Shown here: positions 45,405 through 57,999 of the stretch, in pieces
Numbering within the stretch: the stretch's first letter is position 1
How the letters are laid out: each line of letters opens with the position of its first letter
NCBI GenBank assembly: GCA_027924585.1
Contig: BSBM01000592.1
Span: 2,604,001 to 2,668,000 of the forward strand
Length of the DNA stretch: 64,000 nt
Direction of reading: 5' to 3'
Source of the DNA: Larix kaempferi
Taxonomy: Eukaryota; Streptophyta; Pinopsida; Pinales; Pinaceae
Translations under genes and position numbers: made by a program
The notes under the pieces: generated by a model
What the model saw: the letters and a program-made list of their open reading frames with translations, nothing else
What the model was told of the DNA's origin: nothing
Databases searched by the model: none

Positions 45405-46381
45405 TGGTATCAGAGCTAACCTGAAGGAAGGCAATGTATGGCACTTACGACACTTGCTTCTCTTGCGATAATTTGAAGGTTAGGGTTTTATATAGCAAAA
45501 ACCAGTCATCGTGGAACTTTCGCTATAAATCCATTTTGGTGAAGGTTCAGGATCTAAAACATTTACAGGTCGTAGATAACATCCCCATGTACCTTGTTTC
45601 CAAAGGGAACCCTCATATTCGTTGTACTTTGTGAGTTGTGATCAGTACAAGTTAGGGTTTGTGCCTCTTCCAGATCTCAGTCATAATCAGGTGACCTTGG
45701 AAAAGAGGTCATAACTTGGGCTAGGAAGCTCCAAATGAAATTTCGTAAAAAGTGACAGGTAGTACACAGATTGTACTATCTCAGGAAACGTTTTCAAAGG
45801 CCGAAGTTGAACCAGTCACACGTGGAACGCCGTACAAGTTCGCTCTCTTGTTTTATCCCATAAACAGGTCACGTTGCGACACAGGGCATAAAACTCTCTC
45901 AGAAAATCCAATTGAGGTCAAACCTATCGGGATGGAAAGATGACAGGTCAGGATAACATAGAAAAAAATTTCAAACCCTGTGCAGCGAAACGTTTGGAGT
46001 TACAGCAGAAACAATCAGGTACATATTTCTGTCAAAACATAATTATTTTTTGAGCACATTCATTCATGGCTTCCGAAATTTAGGGTTTTGGAGAAAGTTA
46101 GAATTTTTAGAATCGGAGTCCATGGCTGAATTCTACTCAGGAAAATCAAAATTTAGAGACCAATATTGAATTTTTTGGTTGGGTAGAAGACTGGGCTTGA
46201 TCAAACCCCAGTTCGGGATTTTGATCGAAAAGATGGAAAATTAGGGCTTCATTAAAAGTTGGAATTTTTGAAGTTTGTGACCACGACTGGAAGCTCCTCA
46301 GAAAAATAAGAGTTTAGAGCCTTGGATCAAACCTTTTGATTGGGCAGAAAGGTGGGCTCCATCAAACCCTAGTTCGGGATC
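45405..46381 (+). other. Family F leader, copy 2, cut at 46381
   Basis: Nearly identical to 42306-43277, including the 63-codon frame (45752-45943). It stops inside CTAGTTCGGGATC where a gypsy LTR begins. Confidence 0.85.
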
Positions 46382-47108
46382 TGTTATGTAGAATTTTGTC
46401 CTACGGATAAGCCAAAACTCTCTTAACTTTAAAGCAGACTTTAAACTAACTCTAAAGCAAGAAACAAGTCAAAACAAATGCTACCTTGAAATTCCTGAAT
46501 TAACTTTTACAGTAAGATTAAATGTATTTAGATACGATGAGAGATGAGACACACCTTTCAACTGACGTTTGTCCCGCTTCTAGCTCTTGATCCAAAGCTC
46601 CGATGTAGAACCTGTTAAGATCACTCAAAGAACAAACATGCAAACTTCCAAATACCTTGAATGTAAAGGTTAGATTCAAATCTAGATTAGATACATTTCA
46701 TGCTAAGAACTTACACTAAAACACATGAAATGGGAAAGACAAGACAAGTTATCTTATTACAACTTGAAGAATGCTTACATAGGTTGCTTGATGTCCAAGC
46801 CAATTCTTCAGCTCCAAGTGCCTTCTCCTCTAGTTATCTCCACAATGCTGCAAGATCAAAAGTTTGGTACTTCAAGAGTCCTCCCCTTTCCCCATGGAAT
46901 TCCTCTCTTTTATAGTGTATGGTAGGGTTAACCAACAAGAGAGATGGGTGGATCTAGGGAGAGATAAGTGGATCAGAGTTTCTAAACACAAAAAGTGATT
47001 TGGGATCGAATCAGGGACCCTAATCTTCCATTATCTTCGAAAATCCAAAATCCCACAAGCCATGGAAAAAAGGCTAATAAAAGAGTACCGCGCCCTGTAG
47101 TCTTAACA
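46382..47108 (-). mobile_element. Gypsy LTR (element H), minus orientation
   Basis: Minus strand TGTTAAGACTACAGGGCG...TTCTACATAACA, about 727 bp. Minus-strand promoter CACTATAAAAGAG near 46907-46919. It lies downstream of a minus-strand gypsy RT, as a 3' LTR would, but the intervening integrase is missing. Confidence 0.65.
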
Positions 47109-47109
47109 C

Positions 47110-47128
47110 AACGCGGTACTACCGCGTT
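47110..47128. repeat. Perfect GC-rich palindrome
   Basis: AACGCGGTA-C-TACCGCGTT, 9-bp arms around one base, at the edge of the gypsy LTR. GAGTACCGCG and GAGTACCGCAC recur on either side (47084, 47159). Confidence 0.8.
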
Positions 47129-47159
47129 CTGGGGAAAAAGCATAGCACAGTAGTGTGGA

Positions 47160-48060
47160 GTACCGCACTCGGATAAATGAGCAAGTTGCAAATTAACTCC
47201 GCGAAGACCAAAGATTTCTTGGACTTAGCCTTGACAAACTCCAAGTCAAACTCTTGAAGGATGACAATCCAACGAGAGTATTTGCCCCCAAGCACCTGAC
47301 GTGTGAGGATGTAATACATTGGGTTGAAGTCGGCTATAACAGTGGTCCGACGGAGTAAGATGTAATGGCGGAATCTCTGGACAGCAAATACTATTGCCAG
47401 AGCCAGTTTTTCAACATGTGAATAGCGGGTTTCGGAGTCAAGAAGACTCTTACTAAGATAGTATACCACATGTTCTATGCCGTTTTGGTCTTCCTGGACC
47501 AGCACCATACCAATAGTGGAAATCGAGGCTGCGAGATAAAGAATGTAGTCCCGTGTGTAATCGGGGGGTTGAATCACAGGATCTCTGGTTAAGGCTGCCT
47601 TTAGATTGTCAAAGGAGCGTTGGGCTTCGTCATCCCAGATGAAGGGAACATTCTTCTTGAGAAGCCGCATGTAGCCTTTTGTTATCTCGGACAGATTGCA
47701 GATAAAACGGCGTAGAAAGTTTGCATGCCCTTGCAAACATTGAAGTTCTGGAATATTGGTGGGTGAAGGCAGGGCTACGATAGCTGCTACCTTTGCGGGA
47801 TCTAAACGTATCCCATCTTTGGAGACTATGAAGCCCAACAGTTTCCCGGCTTCCACACAGAAGACGCACTTATGCGGGTTCAAACGTATATTGTAGCGAC
47901 GGCATCTTTCGAAAATGGCGCTTAAGTGGTCTGGATGGTCTTCCCGAGTTCGAGAGTGAGCGGGAAGGTCATCAAGATATGGTTCTACAATATGTTTGAT
48001 GTCATGAAATGCGTATGACATCGCCCATTGGAAAGTTGCCCCGACATTCGTATAGGCCAA
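47160..48060 (-). pseudogene. Element H: gypsy RT-RNase H piece, minus strand
   Basis: Open from 48060 with AYTNVGATFQWAMSYAFHDI, the catalytic EPYLDDLPAHS (near 47970), RLNPHKCVFCVEAGKLLGFI, LYLAASISTIGMVLVQED, HVEKLALAIVFAVQRFRHYI and VFAELICNL. It lacks the N-terminal third of RT and all of integrase. At 48060 it meets a plus-strand piece of the same family head to head. Clearly the better preserved of the two. Confidence 0.9.
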
Positions 48061-48068
48061 AACTACTC

Positions 48069-50087
48069 TCCCAAAGAAATTATCTCATATATGGCCTTAT
48101 TCAAACACTTCCACGATGTATTTGCATGGAGCTATGAGGAAATGCCCGAGATTGATCTTGCTATTGTTGTACACAAGATCCAAACATATCCCGATGCTAA
48201 ACCCGTCCGACAAAAAATATGTCCAGTGTGACCTCAGAAAACTACAGCTATAAAGGATAAAATTGAAAGGTTGTTGAAGGCCAGTTTCATTTATCTTGTT
48301 CTTTTGATAGATTGGGTCTCTAATGTCATCCCAGTTACCAATAAATAGGCAACCATTAGGTTTTGTTTCGATTACAGGGATCTAAATAAGGCTTATCCCA
48401 AGGACAACTACCCTACCCCATTTATCAACCAAATCATCGACATCTATGCCGGAAGCGTCATCTTTTCATTCTTGGATGGATTTTCTGGATACAATCAGAT
48501 TGAGATCCACCCAGCCGATCAACATAAAATTGCTTTCATGTGCCCGGGGGGTACGTTTGCATATTGCAAACTCCCTTTCGGCCTTAAAAATGTTGGTGTT
48601 ACATTCCAGCGGGCTATGTCGTATGCTTTCCATTGCATGAAGGACTTTGTAGAACCATATCTCGACAATTTCCTTGCCCATTCAAATCGTCGTGAGTTCC
48701 ACATTGATCATCTAATGACAGTATTCCTCATATGTAGGAAATATAATATCCATCTAAGCCCTCACATGTGCATATTCTGTGTCGAGTCTGGATGCCTCCT
48801 AGGATTCATCATTTCGAAAGATGGGATCCACATTGATCCCATGAAGGTATAAGCCATTGTTGCTCTACCACCCCCAATGGATATACCGGAACTACAAAGT
48901 TTGCAAGGAAAGTAAAACTACTTAAGATGCCTCGTGTGTAATTTCACCGAGAAAACTTAGGGATACATGCGATTGTTAAAGAAGGACGTCCCATTCATTT
49001 GGGATGATTCTACTTAGTAGTCCTTCGACAACCTAAAACATGCTATCACCCATGCACCTCTACTACAACCTCCCAATTACACCAAGGATTACATCCTTTA
49101 TCTTGTTGCTTCCACTACCACCATTGCTATGGTCTTGGCTTAGTAGGATAGTAACGCCCAGGAACACATGATTTACTACCTTACTAAGCGTCTTATTGAC
49201 TTTGAAACGCGGTATTCATATGTCAAGAAACTAGCTCTCGCAACTGTCATCGTTGTCCAAAAGTTCTTCCATTATATCCTCCTCCGCACTACCACCAACA
49301 TTGTCGACTCTAACTCCATGTACCACGTGCTTACACGCCAGGTTTTGGGGGGAAAGCATTCACGTTGGATCATAATTATTAAGGAATTCGACCTCTAGTT
49401 TGAGAAGGCCAAGTCTAAAAAGTCTTTGGTTTTTGTGGAGCTTATCTGCGATCTTCCCCGTATTGATCCGGGAACTGATCCCATTGAATCCCTCCCTGAC
49501 GATTCTTTGTTTCTCATCAATACTTCTGACCCATGGTATGGAGACATCACTTTGTATCTCCAAACCCAACTTTTTAGTCCTCATTTATCTCATGACGACC
49601 GTCGCCGTGTATGTCACCACACAAAGTACTACCTAATCATCGGTGATACCTTATACCATCGTGGTATTTCTTCCATCCTCCAACGATGCTTAACTCATGA
49701 AGAGGTTGAACACATTTTGAATGATTGTCACTCAGGGGCATGTGGTGGTCATCTTTCTGGGATGGCTACAGCTCAAAAAATACTATGCGATGGATACTAT
49801 TGGCCTTCCATCTTTAAAGATTGTATTGAAGCCATCAAGAAGTGTCCTCCTTTTCATATTTTTCATCATAAAAAGCGCTCTCACCTAGCCCCACTACACC
49901 CAGTTATTGCCATCATCCCCTTTTCCAAATGGGGCATAGATTTCATGCATTGTAAGCCTACCTCTGCCGAGGGGCATGGTTACGTCATCATTGTCATTGA
50001 CTACTTTACCAAGTGGGCTGAGGCTATTCCTACATACAATGAAGATGTAAAAATTGTCTCACTCTTTAAGTTTATAGACATCATTAT
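48069..50087 (+). pseudogene. Gypsy pol piece: RT, RNase H and start of integrase
   Basis: Reads HFHDVFAWSYEEMPEIDLAI, DYRDLNKAYPKDNYPTPFI, FLDGFSGYNQIEI, then EPYLDNFLAHS where the second catalytic Asp is Asn (48658-48669). RNase H follows, and then integrase with CHSGACGGHLSGMATAQKIL and WGIDFMHCKPTS...VIDYFTKWAEA up to 50080, where a copia LTR cuts it. About ten in-frame stops, mostly TAG (for example 49014-49019 and 49139-49144). Dead copy, same family as 47160-48060. Confidence 0.92.
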
Positions 50088-51230
50088 TGTTGATGTATAT
50101 GTAACTTCAAAATGTATTTCATCTATGTATTATTGTACTCCTATAGAGATGTGTTATTCCTCTATACGGAAGTGTCGTCATTTGTATTGACAAGTGTCGC
50201 AAGTGTCGTAACTTGCTGATGGGTTATTAGACCACCTATTAAGGGGTCGGCCTGTATTAATGTAACCAGGGGTTATTAGGTTGAATTAGACAATTCGGCC
50301 CCATAGGTTTATTGGGCAGGACAGGACAAGTATAAATAGAGATCGGGAGTCTCTATTTGATCATCTCATTACTCACTCTTCCATCACTTAGAAAGTGGCG
50401 CACATGTGAGGAGGAGGATCATCTACTAGGAGAAGACTATCTCTTGTACTTTGGTTGTATCATTGCTCATTCGATCTCTGAGGAAGTTGTGGGGTTTTTC
50501 ACCTTTATGGTTTTCCCTAGTGAAACTTTGTGTGTCCATTGTCTTATGTGATTGCTTGATATGCTTGATATATGCTTGATATGATTGATATGTTGTACAT
50601 GTTATTCTCTCAGTAAAGATCCTAGAGTATGTTGAATTAATGTTCAAAATATAACATGGTATCAGAGCTTCCTTGAGAAGAAGACATTGTGCAGTGGCAG
50701 AAACTAGGGTTTCTTGTTTATTGGGTTTCTCTCCACAGATTTTGGAAAAGCAGTAAGGTAGATTGACTCTACTCATCAAGGAGAATCTTTCTGTCCAATC
50801 AGAATTCAATTCTAAGCACTTTTAGGTTTGGCCCTAAAAATTTGGGTTTCCACAAAAATAGGAATTTCTGGAATCTGAAGACATAGCTGGAAGCTCCTTG
50901 GAAAAATCCAAGTTTAGAGCTTTGGATCGAGATTTTTGGTTGGATGAAGCTCCGGAAAACTCAAACCCTAATTCAAGTTCCTCCCCAGTGAATCCGTGAA
51001 GACTAAAAGGCATTTCTGAAGGGTGAATCTTTACATATCTCAAATTATGAATATACCAGGCTGATCAGCTCATCAAGGTGCATCTTTCTATCCTTTCAGA
51101 AATTTGAAATTCACATTTTTAATTTTTGGGGTTTCTCTGACAAACCCTAATCTGGGACTAGATCTAGTTTTCAGCAAGACAAGTGGTAAGACCTAAAACT
51201 TTTCTATTTCCATTTGAAGTACTCTTTTAG

Positions 51231-51766
51231 ATGTCTCACCACACCAAGCTTGAGGATAAGCTTGAAGGGGCTTATAAGTTTCGAGCATGGAAGTATAGGA
51301 TTGGGTTAATCCTGGAAGAAAATGAGTTGGAAACTTATATCAATGAAGTGGTCCCTATCCCAGAAGAAGAAGAGGCCAAGGCTCTTCACAAGAGGAACTT
51401 GGTCAAGGCAAAGAGGATCATTGTTGATTATATCAAATATCATCTCATACCCCATGTGTCATCCCTAAAGAGATGTTTGATTCCCTGACCAAGTTATTTG
51501 AAGGGGAGAACATAAATCAGAAGATGACCTTGAGGAATCAATTGAAGAATGTCAAGATCCAGAATGCGGAGACTATGCAGTCTTATTTCTCAAGGGTCTC
51601 CCAGATAAAAGAACAACTTGAAGCTATGGGAGAAGATATAGAAAATGGAGAAGTGGTAATGACCACTCTTAATGGCCTTCCTAGATCATGGGATTCCTTC
51701 ATCCAAGGGATTTGTGCTAGGAAGAAACTTATCACCTTCAGTAGGTTGTGGGAAGAATGCTCATAG
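51231..51766 (+). pseudogene. Element G copia gag
   Basis: Frame from ATG 51231: MSHHTKLEDKLEGAYKFRAW, the copia gag N-terminus. A one-base shift near 51470 moves it to the frame EMFDSLTKLFEGENINQKM...MTTLNGLPRSWDSFIQGI. A TAG at 51764-51766 (CAG in the expected reading) ends it. Gag builds the particle. Confidence 0.88.
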
Positions 51767-52600
51767 GAAGAAGCTCGAATTGTAGCTCGAGAAGAGAAGA
51801 TGGGGAATGAAGACCAAGCTCTCACAGCACACTCCAAAATTCATGGTGACAAGAAGGCTCACCATCATGGCAAGAAAGAAATACATCACCATCAGAGAGG
51901 TAGTCCCAAACCTCGAAGGAATATGTCCTATGTCCGTTGTTATACATGTGATGAGAAGGGACACTATTCCAGAGATTGTCCCATAAATAAGAAAGATGGT
52001 TCTCACAAGAAGAAGAAATTCAAAAGAAGACATCATGCTCATGCTGCAGAGGATGATGAACCTCCCAGGAAGAGGGCTAGAGAAGATAGTGAAGATTCTT
52101 CAAGTGATGAAGAATATGTTTTGATTTCTGCTCTCACTAGAACCATTACTCATGGAAGTAATGATTGTCTTATAGACAGTGGGGCTTCTAAACACATGAC
52201 AGGATTCAAGGAATCCTTTATGAACCTATCAGAACATGAGTCACCCCACAAGGTGAAACTTGGGGATGACTACCAGTATCCAATTAAAGGGAGCAGTGAA
52301 GCCTCCTATAAACTAGACTCTAGAAAGTCTATGAAGATGAAATATGTGCTATATGTTCCAGGTCTCAAGAATAATCTACTCTCCATATATACAATGGATG
52401 CAAAAGGCATGAGGGTTTCATTTGTAGATGGCCAAGTCCTAATGTATCCAAAGGGTAAGACTATTGATGATGGAGTGGTGATTGGAGAGCAAGAGGGAGG
52501 ATTATACAAATTGAAGGGCCAACCAGAACAAGCCATGGTCCATGATTCAGTAGAGCCAAGTGAAATTTGGCATAGAAGGCTTGCACAAATGCACTATCCA
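51767..52600 (+). pseudogene. Element G gag end, protease and pre-integrase domain
   Basis: Continues in frame: zinc knuckle CYTCDEKGHYSRDC (about 51938-51982), a Lys/Arg/His-rich patch, an acidic EDSEDSSSDEE patch, protease CLIDSGASKHMTG with its Asp intact (about 52165), and GAG-pre-integrase EIWHRRLAQMH. The 276-codon frame 51800-52630 is open. The coding homology ends at about 52597. Confidence 0.9.
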
Positions 52601-52823
52601 GATCTACCAGGAGCAAATTACATGCCATAGGACAAAACCTCGCAAGAGCATCTCAGGATGTTATGGGTACACAACTCCGACCTGAAGATCTCCCAGGGCA
52701 CAAATTATATGTCCTCCCAGAGCAATGTCTCGAAAGAGCATCCAAGGCTATTACGGGTACACAACTCCGACCTATAGGATCTCCCAGACATGCTCATCTA
52801 CATAACCTGATCCACGGCCACAA

Positions 52824-53417
52824 AGTATCATCCTGATACTCACCATACATCATCCTGATGTACACATGATCATCCTGATCATCGTCACTGCAACATCCTG
52901 CTGCATGTCATTTGGAGAAGCTCGTCATCCATGATCATCCTGATCATACAATCCATCCACCTGATGCATACCAAGTATCTACCTGATACATATCATCATA
53001 CATGATCTACCTGATCATACAATGTATCCACCTGATACATACACAGATACATGATCCACACAATGTATCCACCTGATACATATCAACATACATGATCTCA
53101 GTATCCACTTGATACATATATAATACATGGTCCAAGCATCCAACATGATGCATATACAAAATACATACAAATGATCCAACTGATCATATCCAACATCCAA
53201 CATGATGCATACATACATAAATGATTCAACTGATCATATCCAGCATCCAACATGATGCATATATATATAAATGATCCAACTGATCATAACAAGCATCCAA
53301 CATGATGCAATGATCCAACTGATCATAACAAGCATCCAACATGATGCATATATACATATAGAGAGTAGTAACTGGAGCATCATCCTGATGCTCATCATAC
53401 ATGATCCTCCTAATCAT
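52824..53417. repeat. Array of short inverted repeats, second copy
   Basis: Same units as 19208-19801. Differences fall in loops (GTCCT to ATCCT, CAATT to CAACT) and in two stems (ATGATT with GATCAT instead of AATCAT; ATGATC with AATCAT). Confidence 0.9.
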
Positions 53418-53849
53418 CATAGCATCATCCTCTTCAGATCATCTCATCGTCCACGAAGCACAGCCCAGATGCACATCATCCATCACTTACACCACCGAAA
53501 TGGGAGAACACATCTACCACCATTCGGGGAAGGCTCCAGCCCTTACTTTTTCACCATGGGAGAACACATCTACCACCATGTGAAAAATGGCTCAGCAATT
53601 ACATCATGACCAAGGGAGAACACATCAACCATGTCAGAAAAGCTCATGTGCATCTACATCTTCCGGACTCATCACTTCCCTTTGGAAGGAACCTCGATCT
53701 AAAGTGCACCAAGCCTCTCTCTGAAGTACTCAAACTACACTCTGGCCAACGGCTTGGTCAATACATCTACAACCTGCTCATCCATTGCAACATACTCTGC
53801 TTCGGCTGTACTCAGTGCTATGCAGGACTGCTTCCTGCTAAACCAAGAG

Positions 53850-54795
53850 ATCATACCTGATCCCTATCTACAGCACTGCCTGCCCAATCTGAATCAACAT
53901 GACCCTGTAGGTTAAACTTTTGATTTGCATCATACTTGATCCCATAATCAACCAGATCAGATGGAGCATCACACAGAAGCTTCAGGTTCGATTCCATAGG
54001 TGTGGCCATAGCCTTGCAGTCCATCATCCCAAACATCTTCAGGATATCTACTGTGTACTTCCCCTATCCAAGGAAAATTCCATCTGCACTCTGCCACACC
54101 TTCATGCCAAAATCAAATAGTGCATCATCCCCAAGTTCTTCAACTTGAACTCAGTAGCAAGCTTCTGCTTCATGTCGGAAATCAATCTATCCTCACCTGT
54201 TAAGAACAAGTCATCCATATACAAAAGTAGTATCACTAGATTTCCTTCCTCAACCTTGTAGTAAAGGTTGGAATCCGCTTTACTCTTGGTAAAGTCCAAA
54301 CTGGATAGAAAGATGTCTATCCTACCATACCAAGTTCTACACATTTATGAATCCCTGTCATGTGTCTTAGAACCAAGTGGCTTATCCACATACACTTCTT
54401 CTTCAACTACATTATTCAAGAAGGTTGTCTTGAAATCCATCTGGTGTATCTTCCACTTCATCACTGCAGCCAGAGAAAGTACGGATCTAATGGAATTGTA
54501 TCTGGCTACAGGAGCAAAAGTCTCTATGCTACCACCTGCAGCATGCTTGATCTTGTAGATCCTCTTGGAAGTCACTACAGACTACCCTTTGTGACTGCAT
54601 CCCAAACATCTTCATGATCGACTGGTACTCCTCGATCATGGCATTCTTCCCAAATCCTGGGAACTTCAATATCTTCAATATTTTCAATAGATAACTTTGT
54701 TGTTCAACAAATGTTGTATTCCTTCTTTTTGTAGGTGATGGTATACGATCTTTCCTACACAACAAGTTAAATTGCATGATTAGAAAACATCTCAT
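53850..54795 (-). pseudogene. Copia RT/RNase H remnant in the duplicated segment
   Basis: Minus-strand frames 54575-54345, 54344-54102 and 54036-53851 repeat the element D protein with few changes (LLLYMDDLFLTGED; MFGMMDCKAMATPMESNLKL; HVDSDWAGSAVDRD). Broken at the same places as D, so both descend from one broken copy. Confidence 0.9.
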
Positions 54796-55242
54796 AGTTT
54801 TCAGAACAAATTCTTACACATAAAGAAATATTTCATACAGTCATGCAATTATCTTATCCAATGCTTCAATACAACCTTTATCCATATTCCGTAACTTTCT
54901 AGATGTCTTCCAATCTCTACCAAAACATTGTTAAGAGTGTGCACAAATCCTAACATGTTAGCAAAGAGGTTTCATTCTAGATAAGTAGCAATGGAATGTT
55001 GTACAGTTCCATAGGCCACTTACCCATGTATATTAATAGTATACTGTTCATCAATCCAACTATTCTAATATGCGTAATACACAACCTAATTCTAGGAACA
55101 TAAGCATATACATCATTGAATAACATTATGTAAGAAATGACAATTCAAATACTTATCTTTGTTTGGTTGCTGGGTGGACTCCCTCTGAATCTTTGCAACT
55201 CCATTCTGATGTGGATTGTGAGAAGTGGTCAACTCCCTCTGA

Positions 55243-57990
55243 GTTTTCTACCCCATGAGGGTTTCCCAGGATAAATCTGTGTCTCTTGTGTTTTTGTTGT
55301 GCTTGTTGTTTCTTCAGTGATCTTGTATATGCTATTATTGTGAAAAGGAATGTAATGCTTCTATTTTCTGTCTTAGCATATTAAATCTTAACATGGTATC
55401 AGAGCTAACTTGAAGGAAGGCAATGTATGGCACTTACGACACTTGCTTCTCTTGCGACAATTTGAAGGTTAGAGTTTTATATAGACAAAACCAGTCATCG
55501 TGGAACTTTCTCTATAAATCCATTTTGGTGAAGGTTCAGGATCTAAAAATTTTACAGGTCGTAGATAACATCCCCATGTACCTTGTGTCCAAAGGGAACC
55601 CTCATATTTGTTGTACTTTGTGAGTTATGATCAGTACAAGTTAGGGTTTCTGCCTCTTCCATATCTCAGTCATAATTAGGTGACCTTGGAAAAAAGGTCA
55701 TAACTTGGGCTAGGAAGCTCCAAATGAAATTTAGTAAAACATGACAGGTAGTACACATACTGTACTATCTCAAGAAACATTTTCAGAGGCCGAAGTTGAA
55801 CCAGTCACACGTGGCACGCCGTATAAGTTTGCTCTCCTGTTTTATCCCATAAACAGGTCACGTTGCGACACTTGGCATAACTCTCTCTCAGAAAATCCAA
55901 TTGAGGTCAGACCTGTCAGGATGGAAAGATGACAGGTCAGGATACCACAGAAAAAAATTTCAGGCCCTGTGCAGCGAAAATTTCGGAGTTACAGCAGAAA
56001 CAATCAGGTACATATTTCTGTCAAAACAGAATTATTTTTTGAGCACATTCATTCATGGCTTCCGGAATTTAGGGTTTTGGAGAAAGTTAGAATTTTTGGA
56101 ATCGAAGTCCACGGCTGAATGATACTCAGGAAAATCAAAATTTAGAGACCAATATTGAATTTTTTGGTTGGGTAGAAGACCAGGCTTGATCAAACCCCAG
56201 TTCAGGATTTTGATCGAAAAGATGGAAAATTAGGCCTTCATTAAAAGTTGGAATTTTTGAAGTCTGTGACCACGGCTGGAAGCTCCTCAGAAAAATAAGA
56301 GTTTAGAGCCTTGGATCAAACCTTTTAATTGGGCAGAAAGGTGGGCTCCATCAAACCCTAGTTCGAGATCCTGTCCAGAAGATCCAGAAGTTTCAAAGGC
56401 AATTTTGAGGGGTCAAATTTTGGAGATTTCAAAATTGAAGTATGCTAGTTTGATCAGCTCAGCAAGACACATCCTTCCATCCATTCAGAAGTGTGAAAAT
56501 CAAAGATTGAATTTTTAGGGTTTCTCTAGCAAACCCTAATCAAGCTCCAGATCAAGTTTTAGGGGGAGTTGAGGCTAAAGCCTTACATAAGAAGACTACA
56601 AGAAGTCTCGACAGGTATGACTTAAGGAAGTTCAGGTATGTCTTGAAATTTGATTCTTGATTAAGTTCATAATATGTTTGTCTTCATATTATTTATTAGT
56701 ACAATCTTGATTAATGTTAGAATTGTCTTATCACCCTAGTAACAGTATGAATGCATGTGAATGATAGAAGACATTCATCGATTAGGGCTATATGATTGTA
56801 CTAATGCACTGTGGTGTTGTATGAGGTTGATGTTGTCTGCTAACAAGATACAGGTATATCACAAAAGACAAATCAAGTTCCATGACCATGACAACATGAA
56901 GACAAAGACTCATCCATAATCTTTGTTCTACTTACGAGGTATGTATGACTTTATTCTATTATGAGATATGCAGGTTCCAGCACAGAATCTCTAAATCATT
57001 GAAGAGAACAAAGAAGATATTGATTAGGTATGTTAGACATAACTAAGCAGGTATACTAATCCAGGTATGTTTTCCTATATCAAGTTAGAATCTTACCTTG
57101 TGTTAGGATCCCTTATATAAGTATACTTGGTATGATTGGTTATGCTTATTCATAAAGATTAGAAATGTAAGTAATCAAGGGTTTATGCATATTATGTCTT
57201 TTATCTTGATTGATGATATGCATGAGTAAAAGAAGACTTCCCTGAAACCTTTAATACTAATGTTTATTATCTATGATCATGACTATACATATTCAAGAAT
57301 TATAATATACTAATGAATGTATGTTTGTGTATGAGATCATGAGGATAACACTAGTGCAAACTTGAGCATGCCCAGTGGTACAGAATGAATAGAAGTTCAA
57401 AAGACATTTAGAAGATCAAACGGGAGGCAACCACACAAACATAAAAGATAAGTATTTGAGTTGTTATTTGAAATAGTAAATGATATTTCTTGTAATAGTT
57501 GTATACATATTTGTATTCCTAGAATATATCACACTGAGTGTAAACATTCATATAGCATTGAACAGTATACTACTAATATGCATATGATTGGTAAATTGGA
57601 CAAACATTCCATTGTTGCTTGTCTAGAATGAAACCTATTTGCTGACATGCTGAGAGTTGTGCACACTCTCGATAGTATGTTCTAGTAGAGATGGAAGGCA
57701 TCTAGATAGCCATTGTATGCATACAGGATATGGAAAAGTGTTGTGCCAAAGTATTGGTCAAGATAGTTGCATAACTATGTAAATGATATATGTATGCATA
57801 ATAGGTTATCATATCAATATGATTTGATGATTATGAAGTATTACTAATCATGTACTTAATTTTGATTTGTAGGAAAGATCATGAAGAATGATGAACACCG
57901 AACAAGTGACGGATGTTCAACAAGAAGATTTACAAATCAAACAAAATATAGAAGGCTAGTGGCTAGATAAGACCATTCTCTTAATGGTGT
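55243..57990 (+). other. Partial F LTR, primer site, leader and middle region (copy 3)
   Basis: 55243-55393 is the last 151 bp of the F LTR; 55394-55405 is TGGTATCAGAGC. The leader has the 63-codon frame at 55741-55932. The middle region continues past the point (57570) where copy 1 jumps to the array tail. Confidence 0.85.
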
Positions 57991-57999
57991 AATTAAAGA

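Larger units (their letters stand above)
50088..52600 (+). mobile_element. Element G: 5' half of a D-family copia element
   Basis: LTR 50088-50656 (569 bp, TGTTGATGTATATG...ATATAACA), primer site TGGTATCAGAGC at 50657-50668, leader, gag, protease and the start of the integrase region. It ends abruptly near 52597, where a minus-oriented D segment begins. No 3' LTR. Confidence 0.9.
52597..55243 (-). mobile_element. 2.65-kb segment duplicated from a D-type element
   Basis: Nearly identical to 18980-21620 in order: degenerate repeats, inverted-repeat array (52824-53417), RNase H, RT with YMDD near 54210 (minus strand), and the non-coding region. Entry at 52597 shares TATCCAGATCTACCAGG with both sources, and exit at 55243 shares CCCTCTGA. 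Orientation is opposite to the G gag that precedes it. It carries no LTR. Confidence 0.92.

Noticed and set aside
46382-50087. Endogenous pararetrovirus (caulimovirid) sequence
   Set aside because: Order RT-RNase H-integrase with the H2C2 finger and catalytic WGIDF, and flanking LTR, are Ty3/gypsy; no movement or coat protein motif.
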